Below are positions 43,781 to 53,965 of a stretch of DNA of 64,000 nt, one piece after another. The stretch is from JAWKWH01 sp963669455 (lineage in GTDB: Bacteria > Pseudomonadota > Alphaproteobacteria > Rhizobiales > Rhizobiaceae): contig OY770026.1 in assembly GCA_963669455.1 (NCBI GenBank), positions 2,232,001 through 2,296,000 of the forward strand, written 5' to 3'. Numbering within the stretch: position 1 is the stretch's first letter; every line of letters starts with the position of its first letter. The notes beneath the pieces are model-generated. The model was not told where the DNA came from, ran no database searches, and saw nothing but the letters and a program-made list of their open reading frames with translations. The position numbers and the translations under genes are program-made.

Positions 43781-44617
43781 TCAGGTTTTGAGCCTGTCTG
43801 CGTGCCAGCGTAAGTGATCATCCATGAAAGTCGATATGAAAAAATATGAATGATCATAATGATCCTGCATGCGCAGCGTCACATCGATATCGGTCTTTTC
43901 GCATGCCTTGTCCAATAACCATGGTCTCAAACCGTCATCAAGAAATCCATCAGCGCCACCCTGATCGATCAGAAAGGCTGGAAACCGGGCACCGTCTTCA
44001 ATCAGTAAACAGGCATCATAGGACCGCCATGCGCTTTCATCGTCACCCAGATAGCGTTTAAAAGCACCCGAAGACCAATCGGCCGTTGATGGATTGACAA
44101 TTGGCGCGAAAGCCGAGCAGCTTTTGAACCTGTCTGGATGTTTGAGCGCGATCGTCAGTGCGCCGTGGCCGCCCATGGAGTGACCGAAAATGCCCTGCCG
44201 ATCCATGGCAACATTGAAATTGCCTTCAATCAGGGCGGGCAGTTCTTCGGTGACATAGGAATACATCCGGTAGTTTTTCGACCACGGTTCCTGCGTGGCG
44301 TCGAGGTAAAATCCCGCGCCCGATCCGAACTGCCAATTGTCCTTGTCGTCTGGCACATCGTCACCACGCGGGCTGGTGTCAGGGCAAACAACGATCATTC
44401 CAAGCTTGGCCGCCAGCCGGCGGTATTCGCCCTTATCCATGACATTGGCATGGGTGCAGGTGAGGCCCGACAGATACCACAGCACGGGGCAGGGGCCGTG
44501 TTCTGCCTGCGGTGGGACGAAGACGGCAAAGGTCATCTCGCAGCCGCAAACCTCAGACTGATGCGAATAGACGCCCTGCGTACCGCCATGCGAATGTGAA
44601 GTGGATACGGTTTTCAT
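43781..44617 (-). CDS. fghA: S-Formylglutathione hydrolase
   Basis: Esterase-D-type hydrolase releasing formate from S-formylglutathione, the second step of glutathione-dependent formaldehyde oxidation. 278 residues; nucleophile in GHSMGGHGAL (Ser of GHSMGG), catalytic Asp in LIDQGGADGFL and His in HYDHSYFF. Its partner frmA is encoded on the same strand at 46201-47310, separated by three genes. The ATG follows GGAAAC. Confidence 0.93.
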   Translation of the reverse strand: MKTVSTSHSHGGTQGVYSHQSEVCGCEMTFAVFVPPQAEHGPCPVLWYLSGLTCTHANVMDKGEYRRLAAKLGMIVVCPDTSPRGDDVPDDKDNWQFGSGAGFYLDATQEPWSKNYRMYSYVTEELPALIEGNFNVAMDRQGIFGHSMGGHGALTIALKHPDRFKSCSAFAPIVNPSTADWSSGAFKRYLGDDESAWRSYDACLLIEDGARFPAFLIDQGGADGFLDDGLRPWLLDKACEKTDIDVTLRMQDHYDHSYFFISTFMDDHLRWHADRLKT

Positions 44618-44629
44618 CTTGTTTCCTTT

Positions 44630-45163
44630 TTAATTCCTTGCCGCCGCTCTTCGTACCGCGCCTTCCAGTGCCTGCAAGAAAGCAGAGCGGTCGCGGGCTG
44701 AGAATGCGGCATTATAGCCCTTGATTTCACCAGCTTCGCGCAAATCCTGTTTTAGATTGCGCATGGCAAGCGCCATACCGATTGTTTTGTCATCGAATAT
44801 GCGGCCTGTCGGGCCGAGAACCTGGGCGCCGGCTTCAACACAGCGTGCAGCAAGCGGCACATCGGCGGTGATGACAATGTCGGATGGCCCGGCGCGCCCG
44901 GCGACCCAGTCATCGGCCGCATCAAAACCGGCGCCAACGATGACATTTTCCACCATCGGATCGCGCGACGGGCGCAACCCGCCATTGGCAACGAAGATAA
45001 TCTTGATGTCATGCCGCCCGGCAACCTTCAAAATTTCCGGCTTGACCGGACAGGCATCGGCATCGACGAGGATTGTGCCCGAAATTGATGTATTCAAAAT
45101 GCTTGAACCGCGTTGATTTTCCAGCTGATCGGCACGATAGCCTGCTATTGTTCCAGTATCCAA
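44630..45163 (-). CDS. YaiI/YqxD family protein (DUF188)
   Basis: A putative nuclease-fold (PIN/DUF188) protein of unknown function with the family block ILVDADACPVKPEI at about residue 31 and DIVITADVPLAARC. The N-terminal 25 residues upstream of that block are not family-like, and the start at 45163 is TTG, overlapping the end of the next gene; a TTG at 45097 is an alternative. The start is therefore uncertain, but the body of the gene is secure. Confidence 0.85.
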   Translation of the reverse strand: MDTGTIAGYRADQLENQRGSSILNTSISGTILVDADACPVKPEILKVAGRHDIKIIFVANGGLRPSRDPMVENVIVGAGFDAADDWVAGRAGPSDIVITADVPLAARCVEAGAQVLGPTGRIFDDKTIGMALAMRNLKQDLREAGEIKGYNAAFSARDRSAFLQALEGAVRRAAARN

Positions 45164-45645
45164 TCGGGAATTTCTTCCGGCAGTCCGCGATTTTTGCGAT
45201 AGTTGCGAATCCTAACCTCTTGTTCCGAGAGATAGAGCATACGTTCAAGTTTGCTTGTTTCGCGAATAAATGAGCCATACGCGGAACCGACCATCAATGT
45301 AAGGGCAAACACGGCGCATGCCAGCCCCGCGATCATGGATTTTCGAACACTTTCCAGCGAGTAAACAGCGATAGTCATGCCACCAACGATTGACAAGACC
45401 GCCGGCATTACGTCCCCAATTGCCGGCGCGCGGCTGGACGACATCATGAAACCAACAATGGAACCGATAAATAGTATCGGCGCCATGAGGGCAGAAAGAC
45501 CTGTAATCGTCGGAACAAACCGCCCTTCGACGGGAAAGGACTTCCAGCTAACCGATAAAGTCACGAGAAAACAGATTGCCAGCGTCACAGCGCCATTTAC
45601 GAGCAGCAGGTGAATAGCAGTCGGAATCGAAAAACCGTCGATCAA
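45145..45645 (-). CDS. Uncharacterised four-helix membrane protein
   Basis: 166 residues with four hydrophobic segments (about 10-32, 45-66, 78-97, 105-126), then a charged tail (about 128-166). No family recognised. It overlaps the stop of the preceding exported-protein gene by four bases (ATGA), so the two are translated together. Both are richer in A and T than fghA and frmA, between which they sit. The pair may be an acquired two-gene unit. Confidence 0.65.
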   Translation of the reverse strand: MIDGFSIPTAIHLLLVNGAVTLAICFLVTLSVSWKSFPVEGRFVPTITGLSALMAPILFIGSIVGFMMSSSRAPAIGDVMPAVLSIVGGMTIAVYSLESVRKSMIAGLACAVFALTLMVGSAYGSFIRETSKLERMLYLSEQEVRIRNYRKNRGLPEEIPDWILEQ

Positions 45646-45962
45646 ACCCAGCCTCCATCCGGGTTAATACCGAGTTCCTTCATTTTCTCCGCGTCGAACA
45701 TATATTCGGGAATTTCCGGAGTTTGATGGGTGAGGAAATTTTTTGGATCAATCAGCTTGTTAAAATGCAAATCCATGCACTTGTTCAGTTGTTTTTTTTC
45801 GGTTTCAGTCAATTCCTCCAAAAGCGATTTCTGATACCGTTTCTGGCAAACATCCAAAGCCACGTCCGGTCCGCTGTCACCTTCGGTGTCTTCCTGTGCA
45901 TATAGCTGAGCAGGAAGCAATAAAAATACAAGCAACATCAAGTGTTTAATGCCCATCTTCAT
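45642..45962 (-). CDS. Uncharacterised exported protein
   Basis: 106 residues with a clear signal peptide (KHLMLLVFLLLPAQLYA, cleavage near residue 22) and a charged mature part with two cysteines (VCQKRYQ and NKCMD) that could form a disulfide in the periplasm. No family recognised. First gene of the coupled pair with the four-helix membrane protein. ATG 45962 and ATG 45956 are both possible. Confidence 0.65.
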   Translation of the reverse strand: MKMGIKHLMLLVFLLLPAQLYAQEDTEGDSGPDVALDVCQKRYQKSLLEELTETEKKQLNKCMDLHFNKLIDPKNFLTHQTPEIPEYMFDAEKMKELGINPDGGWV

Positions 45963-46036
45963 AGGTAATACATAGCATTAATAATATTAAAGTCAAACAA
46001 TATTGCCGGGAAGAAAACATCAGCTGGATGTCTGTA

Positions 46037-46068
46037 AACACTCCACAGGCTCTAGCCAGTGGAGTGTT
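46037..46068. terminator. Perfect 10-bp stem-loop after frmA
   Basis: AACACTCCAC (46037-46046) pairs with GTGGAGTGTT (46059-46068) around a 12-base loop. It lies 133 bases after the frmA stop, between frmA and the exported-protein gene, both on the minus strand. No T-run follows, so an intrinsic terminator is only possible. Confidence 0.4.
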
Positions 46069-46200
46069 CACTGGTGTTCAGATGATTATATCCAACGGCC
46101 ACCAAGCTTACCGGCGCAATCTAGCTCGACCCGTCGTAGAGCCAGATTCCGGTTCAGCGCCTCTGGTGGCAGGACCTAGGCAAACAAAACGTCTGACCTT

Positions 46201-47310
<1,110 letters not shown>

Positions 47311-47686
47311 ATCTTCCTCCCGTCATTGTGTTGCGTCAGTACTTTCAGCTTTCCATTTGAGTTTCAAGCATTGATGTTCCCGTTCGCCCTGATCGCGGCA
47401 ATTGGTCCGGCTGTCCAGCGAGCTACGCTGTGTTTGCGCCGATAAAACCAAAATATTTCCGGGCCAACATTCTGTGCGGAACGCTTTTGGGTTCTGCCAG
47501 TGGTTCGATTCCAACATTTGCATCCCACTTGCCGCACGCTCATCAGCAAATGTTGGAATCATAAGAACCACTAGTTTGGGATTTTTCGCTCCGGTCATTG
47601 TGCCGGCAGGGTGTGGTATTAGTCCTTTGTCTGCTTGAGCAACGTCCGGCTTGTCCATAAAAGGGATGGCAAGGGAGACGGCTTGC
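47311..47686. other. Intergenic region between frmA and pccA
   Basis: 376 bases between divergent starts, holding the solitary CTAG palindrome (47497-47574). The rest has no ORF or RNA gene I can support. Short frames across the palindrome encode RQVGCKCWNRTT-like peptides on the minus strand, also seen in the array at 12333-12566; these are by-products of the repeat, not genes. Confidence 0.5.
47497..47574. repeat. CTAG-bounded palindrome, type A copy 3 (solitary)
   Basis: Same 15-base inner stem (GATTCCAACATTTGC / GCAAATGTTGGAATC) and outer arms as copies 1 and 2, which lie about 35 kb away. Left end is CCAG instead of CTAG; right end is CTAG. Confidence 0.9.
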
Positions 47687-49699
47687 ATGTTCAAGAAGAT
47701 ACTGATTGCCAATCGCGGCGAAATTGCCTGCCGCGTCATCAAATCGGCCAGAAACATGGGCATCAAGACGGTCGCGGTCTATTCGGACGCCGACCGGGAT
47801 GCGGTTCATGCCGAGATGGCCGATGAGGCGGTTCACATCGGCCCGCCACCGGCGTCAGAAAGCTATCTGGTGGCCGAAAAGATCATCGAAGCGTGCAATA
47901 AAACCGGAGCCGAGGCGGTTCATCCAGGGTATGGCTTCCTGTCGGAACGGTCATCTTTTTGTCAGGCGCTGGAGACCGGCGGCATCACCTTTATCGGCCC
48001 CAAGCCCAGGGCTATCGATGCTATGGGCGACAAGATCACCTCCAAAAAGATCGCAGCCGATGCCGGTGTTTCGACCGTACCCGGTTTTATGGGGCTGATC
48101 GACGATGCCTCCCATGCGGCAGAAATTGCATCTGAGGTCGGTTATCCGGTGATGATCAAGGCGTCTGCCGGCGGCGGCGGCAAGGGCATGCGGATTGCCT
48201 GGAATGATGATGAGGCGCGCGAAGGTTTTGAACGCTCGCGTTCGGAAGCGGCCTCATCGTTCGGTGACGACCGCATATTCATCGAGAAATTCGTTGAGGA
48301 ACCAAGGCATATCGAGATTCAGGTGCTGGCGGACAGCCATGGCAACTGCATCTATCTGGGCGAGCGCGAGTGCTCGATACAACGCCGCAACCAGAAAGTG
48401 GTGGAGGAGGCGCCGTCGCCGTTCCTGGATGAAAAAACCCGCCGCAAAATGGGTGAACAGGCCGTTTTACTGGCCAAAGCAGTCGACTACCAAAGCGCCG
48501 GTACGGTGGAATTCATCGTCGACAAGGACCGTAATTTCTACTTTCTGGAGATGAACACGCGTCTGCAGGTCGAACATCCGGTCACCGAACTGATTACCGG
48601 CGTCGATCTGGTGGAGCAGATGATATTGATCGCCGCCGGCAAAAAACTGGAAATTGCCCAAGACGAGGTCAAGCTCAATGGTTGGGCGGTTGAAAGCCGG
48701 GTATATGCAGAAGACCCTTACAGGAATTTCCTGCCGTCTATCGGCCGCCTGACCCGTTACCGGCCACCGGAAGAGGGTCGCCAAGGTGATATTATCGTGC
48801 GCAATGACACCGGCGTCACCGAAGGGTCGGACATTTCTATGTATTACGATCCGATGATTGCAAAACTGTGTACCTGGGCGCCGACAAGGCCGGCGGCCAT
48901 CAATGCGATGTCGGATGCGCTCGATACGTTCGTGATTGACGGGATTGAACACAATATACCGTTTCTAAGCGCGCTGATGAGCCATTCGCGATGGCGCGAC
49001 GGCAATATCTCCACCGCGTTCATCGCAGAAGAATATCCAGACGGTTTTGCGCCGGTTCTACCTGAAAAAAGCGACCTGAAAGTGCTGGCGGCCATCGCCG
49101 TGGCCGTTGAACTGTTGCGCAAGGAAAGGCTCGACCGCCATTGCGGACGGCTTGCACCGCATTCAGGTAAAATGCGCCGTGACTGGACCGTTTGCATTGA
49201 TGATGCCTATCACGATGTGACTATAGCCGGCGGGCCGGTTTCGCTTCCCTTGGAACTGGACATATCTGTCGGCCGTGAAGCGCCTGTCGGGATTTCATCC
49301 GCCTGGCAACCCGGCGAAGCCGTCTGGCACGGCCAGGTCGGCCGGCAGGCGGTTTCGGCACAGATCAGACCGGTCCTGAACGGAATGAACATCGCCTGGC
49401 GTGGCATGTCTGTCGATGCCCGCGTCATGTCACCCGAGGTCGCCGCACTCGACAGGCTGATGCCGGTAAAGGAGCCGCCCGACACGTCAAATTTGTTGCT
49501 GTGCCCGATGCCCGGATTGGTCGTCTCGATTGCTGTTGAGGAGGGCCAAGAGGTCAAGGCAGGAGAGACGCTTGCCGTGATCGAGGCAATGAAGATGGAA
49601 AATGTCCTGCGCGCCGACCGGGATCTGATAATTTCAGCATTGAAAGCAAAACCGGGTGACAGTCTCGCCGTCGATGCGGTGATCATGGAGTTTGATTGA
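47687..49699 (+). CDS. pccA: Propionyl-CoA carboxylase alpha subunit (biotin-dependent acyl-CoA carboxylase)
   Basis: Biotin carboxylase plus biotin-carrier subunit. 670 residues from ATG 47687 (AGGGAG ten bases upstream; the ATG 36 bases earlier is rejected). N-terminal FKKILIANRGEIACRVIK, ATP-grasp KASAGGGGKGMR, REC...EMNTRLQVEHPVTE, then the BT domain and C-terminal biotinyl domain with VIEAMKMENVL. Length and domain order fit propionyl-CoA carboxylase; the beta subunit is not in this window. Methylcrotonyl-CoA carboxylase cannot be wholly excluded. Confidence 0.9.
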   Translation: MFKKILIANRGEIACRVIKSARNMGIKTVAVYSDADRDAVHAEMADEAVHIGPPPASESYLVAEKIIEACNKTGAEAVHPGYGFLSERSSFCQALETGGITFIGPKPRAIDAMGDKITSKKIAADAGVSTVPGFMGLIDDASHAAEIASEVGYPVMIKASAGGGGKGMRIAWNDDEAREGFERSRSEAASSFGDDRIFIEKFVEEPRHIEIQVLADSHGNCIYLGERECSIQRRNQKVVEEAPSPFLDEKTRRKMGEQAVLLAKAVDYQSAGTVEFIVDKDRNFYFLEMNTRLQVEHPVTELITGVDLVEQMILIAAGKKLEIAQDEVKLNGWAVESRVYAEDPYRNFLPSIGRLTRYRPPEEGRQGDIIVRNDTGVTEGSDISMYYDPMIAKLCTWAPTRPAAINAMSDALDTFVIDGIEHNIPFLSALMSHSRWRDGNISTAFIAEEYPDGFAPVLPEKSDLKVLAAIAVAVELLRKERLDRHCGRLAPHSGKMRRDWTVCIDDAYHDVTIAGGPVSLPLELDISVGREAPVGISSAWQPGEAVWHGQVGRQAVSAQIRPVLNGMNIAWRGMSVDARVMSPEVAALDRLMPVKEPPDTSNLLLCPMPGLVVSIAVEEGQEVKAGETLAVIEAMKMENVLRADRDLIISALKAKPGDSLAVDAVIMEFD

Positions 49700-49819
49700 G
49701 CTGCAAGCAGGTGGGCGGGATTTACCATTACCGGGAATTCGAACAAATTTAACCTGACTTGTTAGGCCTTTATTGCCGCTGCACCTGTAGTGTGATGTGG
49801 CAATTTGAGGTGTACCGGC

Positions 49820-51085
49820 TTGTCTACAACCGTCATTTATAGTCTGATCGGGCTCAATCTTGGCCTGATTTTCCTGCTATTGGCAGCGCCCATCGGTGTT
49901 CGCACATTTTCCGTGTCGCGCACTATCAATGCGCCGCGTGAAAAGCTGTGGAATGCACTTTGGCCGCTTGGCTCAAAGGCCGATTGGTCCAATGAGATCG
50001 TCAGTGCGGCAGGGGCAGGCGGCAATGGTGGGCAGGCCTGGCTGCAATTGGCCCACGAAGGACGGGACGGCAACCCCATCCAGCGGCATGTGGTTTTCGA
50101 TGAGGTGGTCGATAAAACGCGCTATTCAATGCGGGTCGCAGACGATTCATCGCTCGACCACACTTTCTGGGCAAATTACCGCGCGGCAACCTCTCTTGCC
50201 GATTGCGGGGACGGTAAAACCAAGGCCACCCTTCAACGGACCGACCGGTATCGCGGTATCGCTTTCATGGTTTTTCGCTATTTTGCTGCAAGGCGCGAAT
50301 TGGCCAAACTGGAAATATGGGCGCAAACGGGCCACTATCGTAAGGGCGGCCTGTTCGAGCACCCGGTCATGCAAATCGGGCTCGCCATTGCTTCCGCATT
50401 CCTGATCTGGCCATTATTCGGTCTCAATGTGGGAGGGCTGATTTATGCCGCAACATTGACATTGGTCGTCGCCCTGCACGAGTTGGGCCACATGGTGGCA
50501 TTTCGGCTGATGGGGCACAAAAGTGCGCGTATGATATTCATCCCCTTGCTCGGCGGTATCGCCATTGGCGGGCGGCCTTATGACAGCCGCTTCGAAGTGG
50601 CCTTTTCCGCTCTGATGGGCGCCGGGTTTTCTGCGTTTTTCGTGCCATTGGCAATCGCGGGCAGCAATTATACCGCTGTGGCGGGCATGCCCAATTTGTC
50701 GACGTTTTTTGTCGTCTTCGGCGTTTTTCTGGGCTTGTTCAACCTGGCCAATCTGGTGCCGGTCTGGAAGTTCGATGGCGGGCAAGTCTTAAGGCAGCTC
50801 TGTCTCGGCCCCACCTTGCTTGCCCTGTCGTCTTTTGCGCTCCTGGCAGGGTTTCTCGCTCTTGGCCATGCGCTTGGCCTGCCTTTGCCGCTATTGTTTG
50901 GCGCGGGCACGGTCATTGCAATCTTGAGCCTGATGACCACCGGTAGCGGCGTCAAACCCCGCCATGAGCTAAAGCCCATTTTGGCCAGCGAGCGATATAT
51001 GATCGCCAGCGGACTGGTGGCGGTCTTCGCCACTCATGCGGCAAGCGTGTTCTGGTCGGTCACAATATTGTCTGCGGGTGCATAA
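49820..51085 (+). CDS. Site-2-protease-family protein with N-terminal SRPBCC domain
   Basis: 421 residues: one membrane helix (about 5-25), an SRPBCC/polyketide-cyclase domain (about 30-175, RTINAPREKLWNALWPL), then an M50-type intramembrane protease core with zinc motif HELGH and the second motif NLVPVWKFDGGQVLR. Both zinc-site blocks are intact, so it may be active in regulated intramembrane proteolysis. It starts at TTG 49820, preferred because GAGGTG lies seven bases upstream; a TTG at 49805 is five codons earlier. The lipid-binding-like plus S2P combination is uncommon. Target unknown. Confidence 0.8.
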   Translation: MSTTVIYSLIGLNLGLIFLLLAAPIGVRTFSVSRTINAPREKLWNALWPLGSKADWSNEIVSAAGAGGNGGQAWLQLAHEGRDGNPIQRHVVFDEVVDKTRYSMRVADDSSLDHTFWANYRAATSLADCGDGKTKATLQRTDRYRGIAFMVFRYFAARRELAKLEIWAQTGHYRKGGLFEHPVMQIGLAIASAFLIWPLFGLNVGGLIYAATLTLVVALHELGHMVAFRLMGHKSARMIFIPLLGGIAIGGRPYDSRFEVAFSALMGAGFSAFFVPLAIAGSNYTAVAGMPNLSTFFVVFGVFLGLFNLANLVPVWKFDGGQVLRQLCLGPTLLALSSFALLAGFLALGHALGLPLPLLFGAGTVIAILSLMTTGSGVKPRHELKPILASERYMIASGLVAVFATHAASVFWSVTILSAGA

Positions 51086-51119
51086 AATCCAGATCAGTCT
51101 TTCTTCGCTCAACTTCCAG

Positions 51120-52895
51120 CTACTCACCGAGAGCTACGCCCTCGCGTCTTGGATCGGCGCCGCCGGACAGGCCGTAGGGCGCAAAACGCACCGCGTGCAA
51201 CCCGGAGTTCAGCGCCCGCGCACTAACCTCAAACCCCATGGCTTCAAGCTCGGGGATCAGACTTTCCGCTGCCGTACCCTGTTCAACGTCATAGCGGCCA
51301 AACCGGTTGGTCAGATGTGGCAATGAAACGGCTTCCTGCGGGTTCATCTTCCAGTCGATCATAGCGACAATCGTCTTCATCACATAAGGAATGATATTCG
51401 ATCCGCCCGGTGAACCAAGCGCAAAGGCGGGTTTTCCGTCCTTCAGGATAATTGTCGGCGACATTGAGGAACGGGGCCGTTTGCCCGGTTCGACCCGATT
51501 GGCGACGGCTTCGCCATTTTTTGCACTGACGAAGGAAAAGTCGGTCAACTGGTTGTTGAGCAGAAAACCGGATGCCATCAGCCTCGCACCGAAACCGTTT
51601 TCGATTGACGATGTCATCGAAGCGATATTGCCGTCGGCGTCAACGATAACGAAATGGCTGGTCGATGGCAGTTCGATATCCGTCCCGTCAAGGCGAAGTT
51701 CAGCCTTTTCCCAATGCGGCTCGCCGGGTTTTACCTCGTCCCTGGTGAGCGCATTTTGCCGGATCAGCATCGACGAGCGCGACGCCAGATAATCCTTGTT
51801 GAGCAGTCCCGCCGGCATTTTGACGAAATCGCTATCGGCCATGTAGCGGCCCCGGTCGGCAAAGGCGAGGCGGGTTGCATCGCCTAAAATGCGCCAGGTG
51901 ACCGGATTATCAGGGCCAAGTTTGGCCAGATCGAACGGTTCGATCATCCCGAGGATCTGGCCGATTGTCAGCGCGCCCGATGAGGGTGGTCCCATGCCGC
52001 AGACCTGATGGTCGCGATAATCCACGCAAACAGGCTCGCGCTCCTTGGCCTTGTATGCCGCCAGATCTTTGGCCGTCAGTGCTCCAGGGTTGGTGGCATG
52101 AAGCTGCACGGCGTTGACGATCGCATCGGCAACGGCCCCGGTGTAGAACGCATCGGCTCCGCTTTGCGCGATCGAGCGCATTGCTTCGGCGTAGTCGATG
52201 TTTTTCAGAAGGTCGCCTTGTTTAAGCGGCTTGCCGCCATCATCGAAAAAATAGGCGCGCGTGGTCGGCTGGCTGAACAGGCGTTTTTGGTCACGTTCAA
52301 TAAGGCCGGCAAGGCGGGCTGAGACGGCAAAACCGTCCTCCGCCAGCCGGGTCGCGTCGCCAAACAGACCATCCCAGGCAAGCTTACCATGGCGCTTGTG
52401 GATCTTGTCCATCAACCGCACCGTGCCTGGAACACCGACGGACCGGCCGCCAACCACGGCGTCGAAGAATTTCAGCGGTTTGCCATCCTCGCCGATGAAA
52501 ATGTCTGTTGAGATCCCGGCAGGTGCTGTTTCACGGCCGTCAATGGTTGTCAGTTTTCCCGATGCGGCATCGTAGAAGACCAGAAATGCACCACCGCCGA
52601 TGCCCGATGATTGTGGCTCAACCAACCCGAGTACGGTCTGGACGGCCACCAGCGCATCGGCGGCCGAACCGCCTTTTTTTAAGATTTCCAGTCCGGCCTG
52701 GCTTGCCAGCGGATTGGCGGTGACCACCATATATTTGGAGGCATAGGCCGGATTCTTGGCGGTAAATGTTAGCCCGGCTTCCGGCTCAACGGCGTCTGTG
52801 GCTTGCTGTGCGGGAACATGGCTTGCCCAAAACAAGGCGCCCGCCGCTGCGATCGCGGCCAGTTTCAGGTAGCGCATACTCAGATAGTGCATCAT
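51120..52895 (-). CDS. ggt: Gamma-glutamyltransferase
   Basis: Periplasmic glutathione hydrolase/transpeptidase made as a self-cleaving proenzyme. 591 residues: signal peptide (about 1-28, LKLAAIAAAGALFWASHVPA), large subunit to about residue 400, then the nucleophilic Thr in PSTSHFVIVDADG starting the small subunit. The family Thr-Thr-His reads Thr-Ser-His here, with the nucleophile kept. The start overlaps the lipB stop by four bases, an unexpected coupling. Confidence 0.92.
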   Translation of the reverse strand: MMHYLSMRYLKLAAIAAAGALFWASHVPAQQATDAVEPEAGLTFTAKNPAYASKYMVVTANPLASQAGLEILKKGGSAADALVAVQTVLGLVEPQSSGIGGGAFLVFYDAASGKLTTIDGRETAPAGISTDIFIGEDGKPLKFFDAVVGGRSVGVPGTVRLMDKIHKRHGKLAWDGLFGDATRLAEDGFAVSARLAGLIERDQKRLFSQPTTRAYFFDDGGKPLKQGDLLKNIDYAEAMRSIAQSGADAFYTGAVADAIVNAVQLHATNPGALTAKDLAAYKAKEREPVCVDYRDHQVCGMGPPSSGALTIGQILGMIEPFDLAKLGPDNPVTWRILGDATRLAFADRGRYMADSDFVKMPAGLLNKDYLASRSSMLIRQNALTRDEVKPGEPHWEKAELRLDGTDIELPSTSHFVIVDADGNIASMTSSIENGFGARLMASGFLLNNQLTDFSFVSAKNGEAVANRVEPGKRPRSSMSPTIILKDGKPAFALGSPGGSNIIPYVMKTIVAMIDWKMNPQEAVSLPHLTNRFGRYDVEQGTAAESLIPELEAMGFEVSARALNSGLHAVRFAPYGLSGGADPRREGVALGE

Positions 52896-53617
52896 GTTCC
52901 CCCCTGCCTGACGGTCGTGCCAAACACATTCTCAAATGCGGTTTTCAAGGCGATATCAAGGTCCGCCATCGTCACCGGGAGACCCAGATCCACCAGGCTG
53001 GTGACGCCATACCCTTCAATGCCACAGGGAACGATACCGTCAAAATGTGTCAAATTCGGTTCCACATTTATGGCAATTCCATGGTAACTGACCCAGCGTT
53101 TCAGCCGGATGCCGATGGCCGCGATCTTGTCTTCCGAGCACGATCCACCGGCAAGGGGCGGGCGGTCCGGCCGCATCACCCAGACACCGACGCGGTCTTC
53201 ACGCCGTTCGCCGCGAATGTTGAAACCGGCGAGCGTCTGGATGATCCACGTTTCAAGCGCGCTGACAAAGGCGCGCACATCCTCGTGCCTCCGCTTTAGG
53301 TCAAGCATCACATAGGCGACCCTTTGGCCCGGGCCATGATAGGTATATTCACCGCCACGGCCGGTCTGAAATACCGCAAACCTGTCCGGTTGCAGCAGGT
53401 CGGACGGGTTGGCGCTCGTGCCGGCTGTGTAAAGCGGGGGGTGTTCGACCAGCCAGACCTGCTCTGCCGCATCGTCGGCGCGAATGGCTTTAGCGCGGGC
53501 TTCCATGGTGGCGACGGCCTGGGCATAGGGGGTCAATCCATCCGATACGCTCCATTCGACCGGCGGCGCGCCTTTATGCGGCAAAAATGATTGTGTCAGA
53601 TGATCACGTGAAAGCAT
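52892..53617 (-). CDS. lipB: Octanoyl-[ACP]:protein octanoyltransferase
   Basis: Attaches octanoate to lipoyl domains before LipA adds sulfur. 241 residues from ATG 53617; the in-frame ATG 138 bases upstream adds a Cys/Arg-rich stretch that is not family-like. Conserved blocks: GRGGEYTYHGPGQ, the catalytic Lys in EDKIAAIGIRLKRWVS and the catalytic Cys in FDGIVPCGI. It is the last chromosomal-type gene before the mobilization module. Confidence 0.93.
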   Translation of the reverse strand: MLSRDHLTQSFLPHKGAPPVEWSVSDGLTPYAQAVATMEARAKAIRADDAAEQVWLVEHPPLYTAGTSANPSDLLQPDRFAVFQTGRGGEYTYHGPGQRVAYVMLDLKRRHEDVRAFVSALETWIIQTLAGFNIRGERREDRVGVWVMRPDRPPLAGGSCSEDKIAAIGIRLKRWVSYHGIAINVEPNLTHFDGIVPCGIEGYGVTSLVDLGLPVTMADLDIALKTAFENVFGTTVRQGGT

Positions 53618-53830
53618 GGTGAGTTGGTGCCGGATCGCTTGGGTTGCAAGGGGGCAATATGGACATGTGCGCAGCCGTCGTCCAGTGATTCCATATTCGA
53701 CCTGAATGGAAAATAGGGGAGCCAGGCATAAAGCCCGAACCCGCAGGGTTCGCAAGGCAACTGGCCGTCCAAGCCTTTGCGAGGCCCTGACTGGAGCGAA
53801 GCCCGAGGGGCGGCAGTGCGAAGTCAGAAA
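53618..53830. other. Left flank of the mobilization module, candidate oriT
   Basis: Contains GAACCC (53737-53742) facing GGGTTC (53746-53751), then GCAAGGC...GCCTTTGC as a second imperfect inverted repeat (53752-53780). These lie directly upstream of the MobC-like and relaxase genes, the usual place for an origin of transfer. The nick site is not identifiable by eye. No tRNA or obvious att repeat is seen here. Confidence 0.4.
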
Positions 53831-53965
53831 ATGGTGGCCCTCGACAGAGAAACCTCGAACAGGTTATTCGAGGTTTTTGAGGATTGGGACCACCAGTTAA
53901 AGCAGATTGATCCGGCCTATCTGGAAGAGATTGATTTGCCCCCAATTGAGGAGCCGCAACCATGA
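53831..53965 (+). CDS. Small acidic protein preceding mobC
   Basis: A 44-codon frame, MVALDRETSNRLFEVFEDWD onward, acidic and helical with a Pro-rich end. Its stop overlaps the ATG of the MobC-like gene (ATGA), which suggests it is translated. No family recognised; the ribosome site is weak. Likely part of the relaxosome operon. Confidence 0.5.
   Translation: MVALDRETSNRLFEVFEDWDHQLKQIDPAYLEEIDLPPIEEPQP

Noticed and set aside
53618..53830. Attachment site or tRNA target for the mobilization module
   Set aside because: No tRNA gene or matching direct repeat at the right side could be found within the window.
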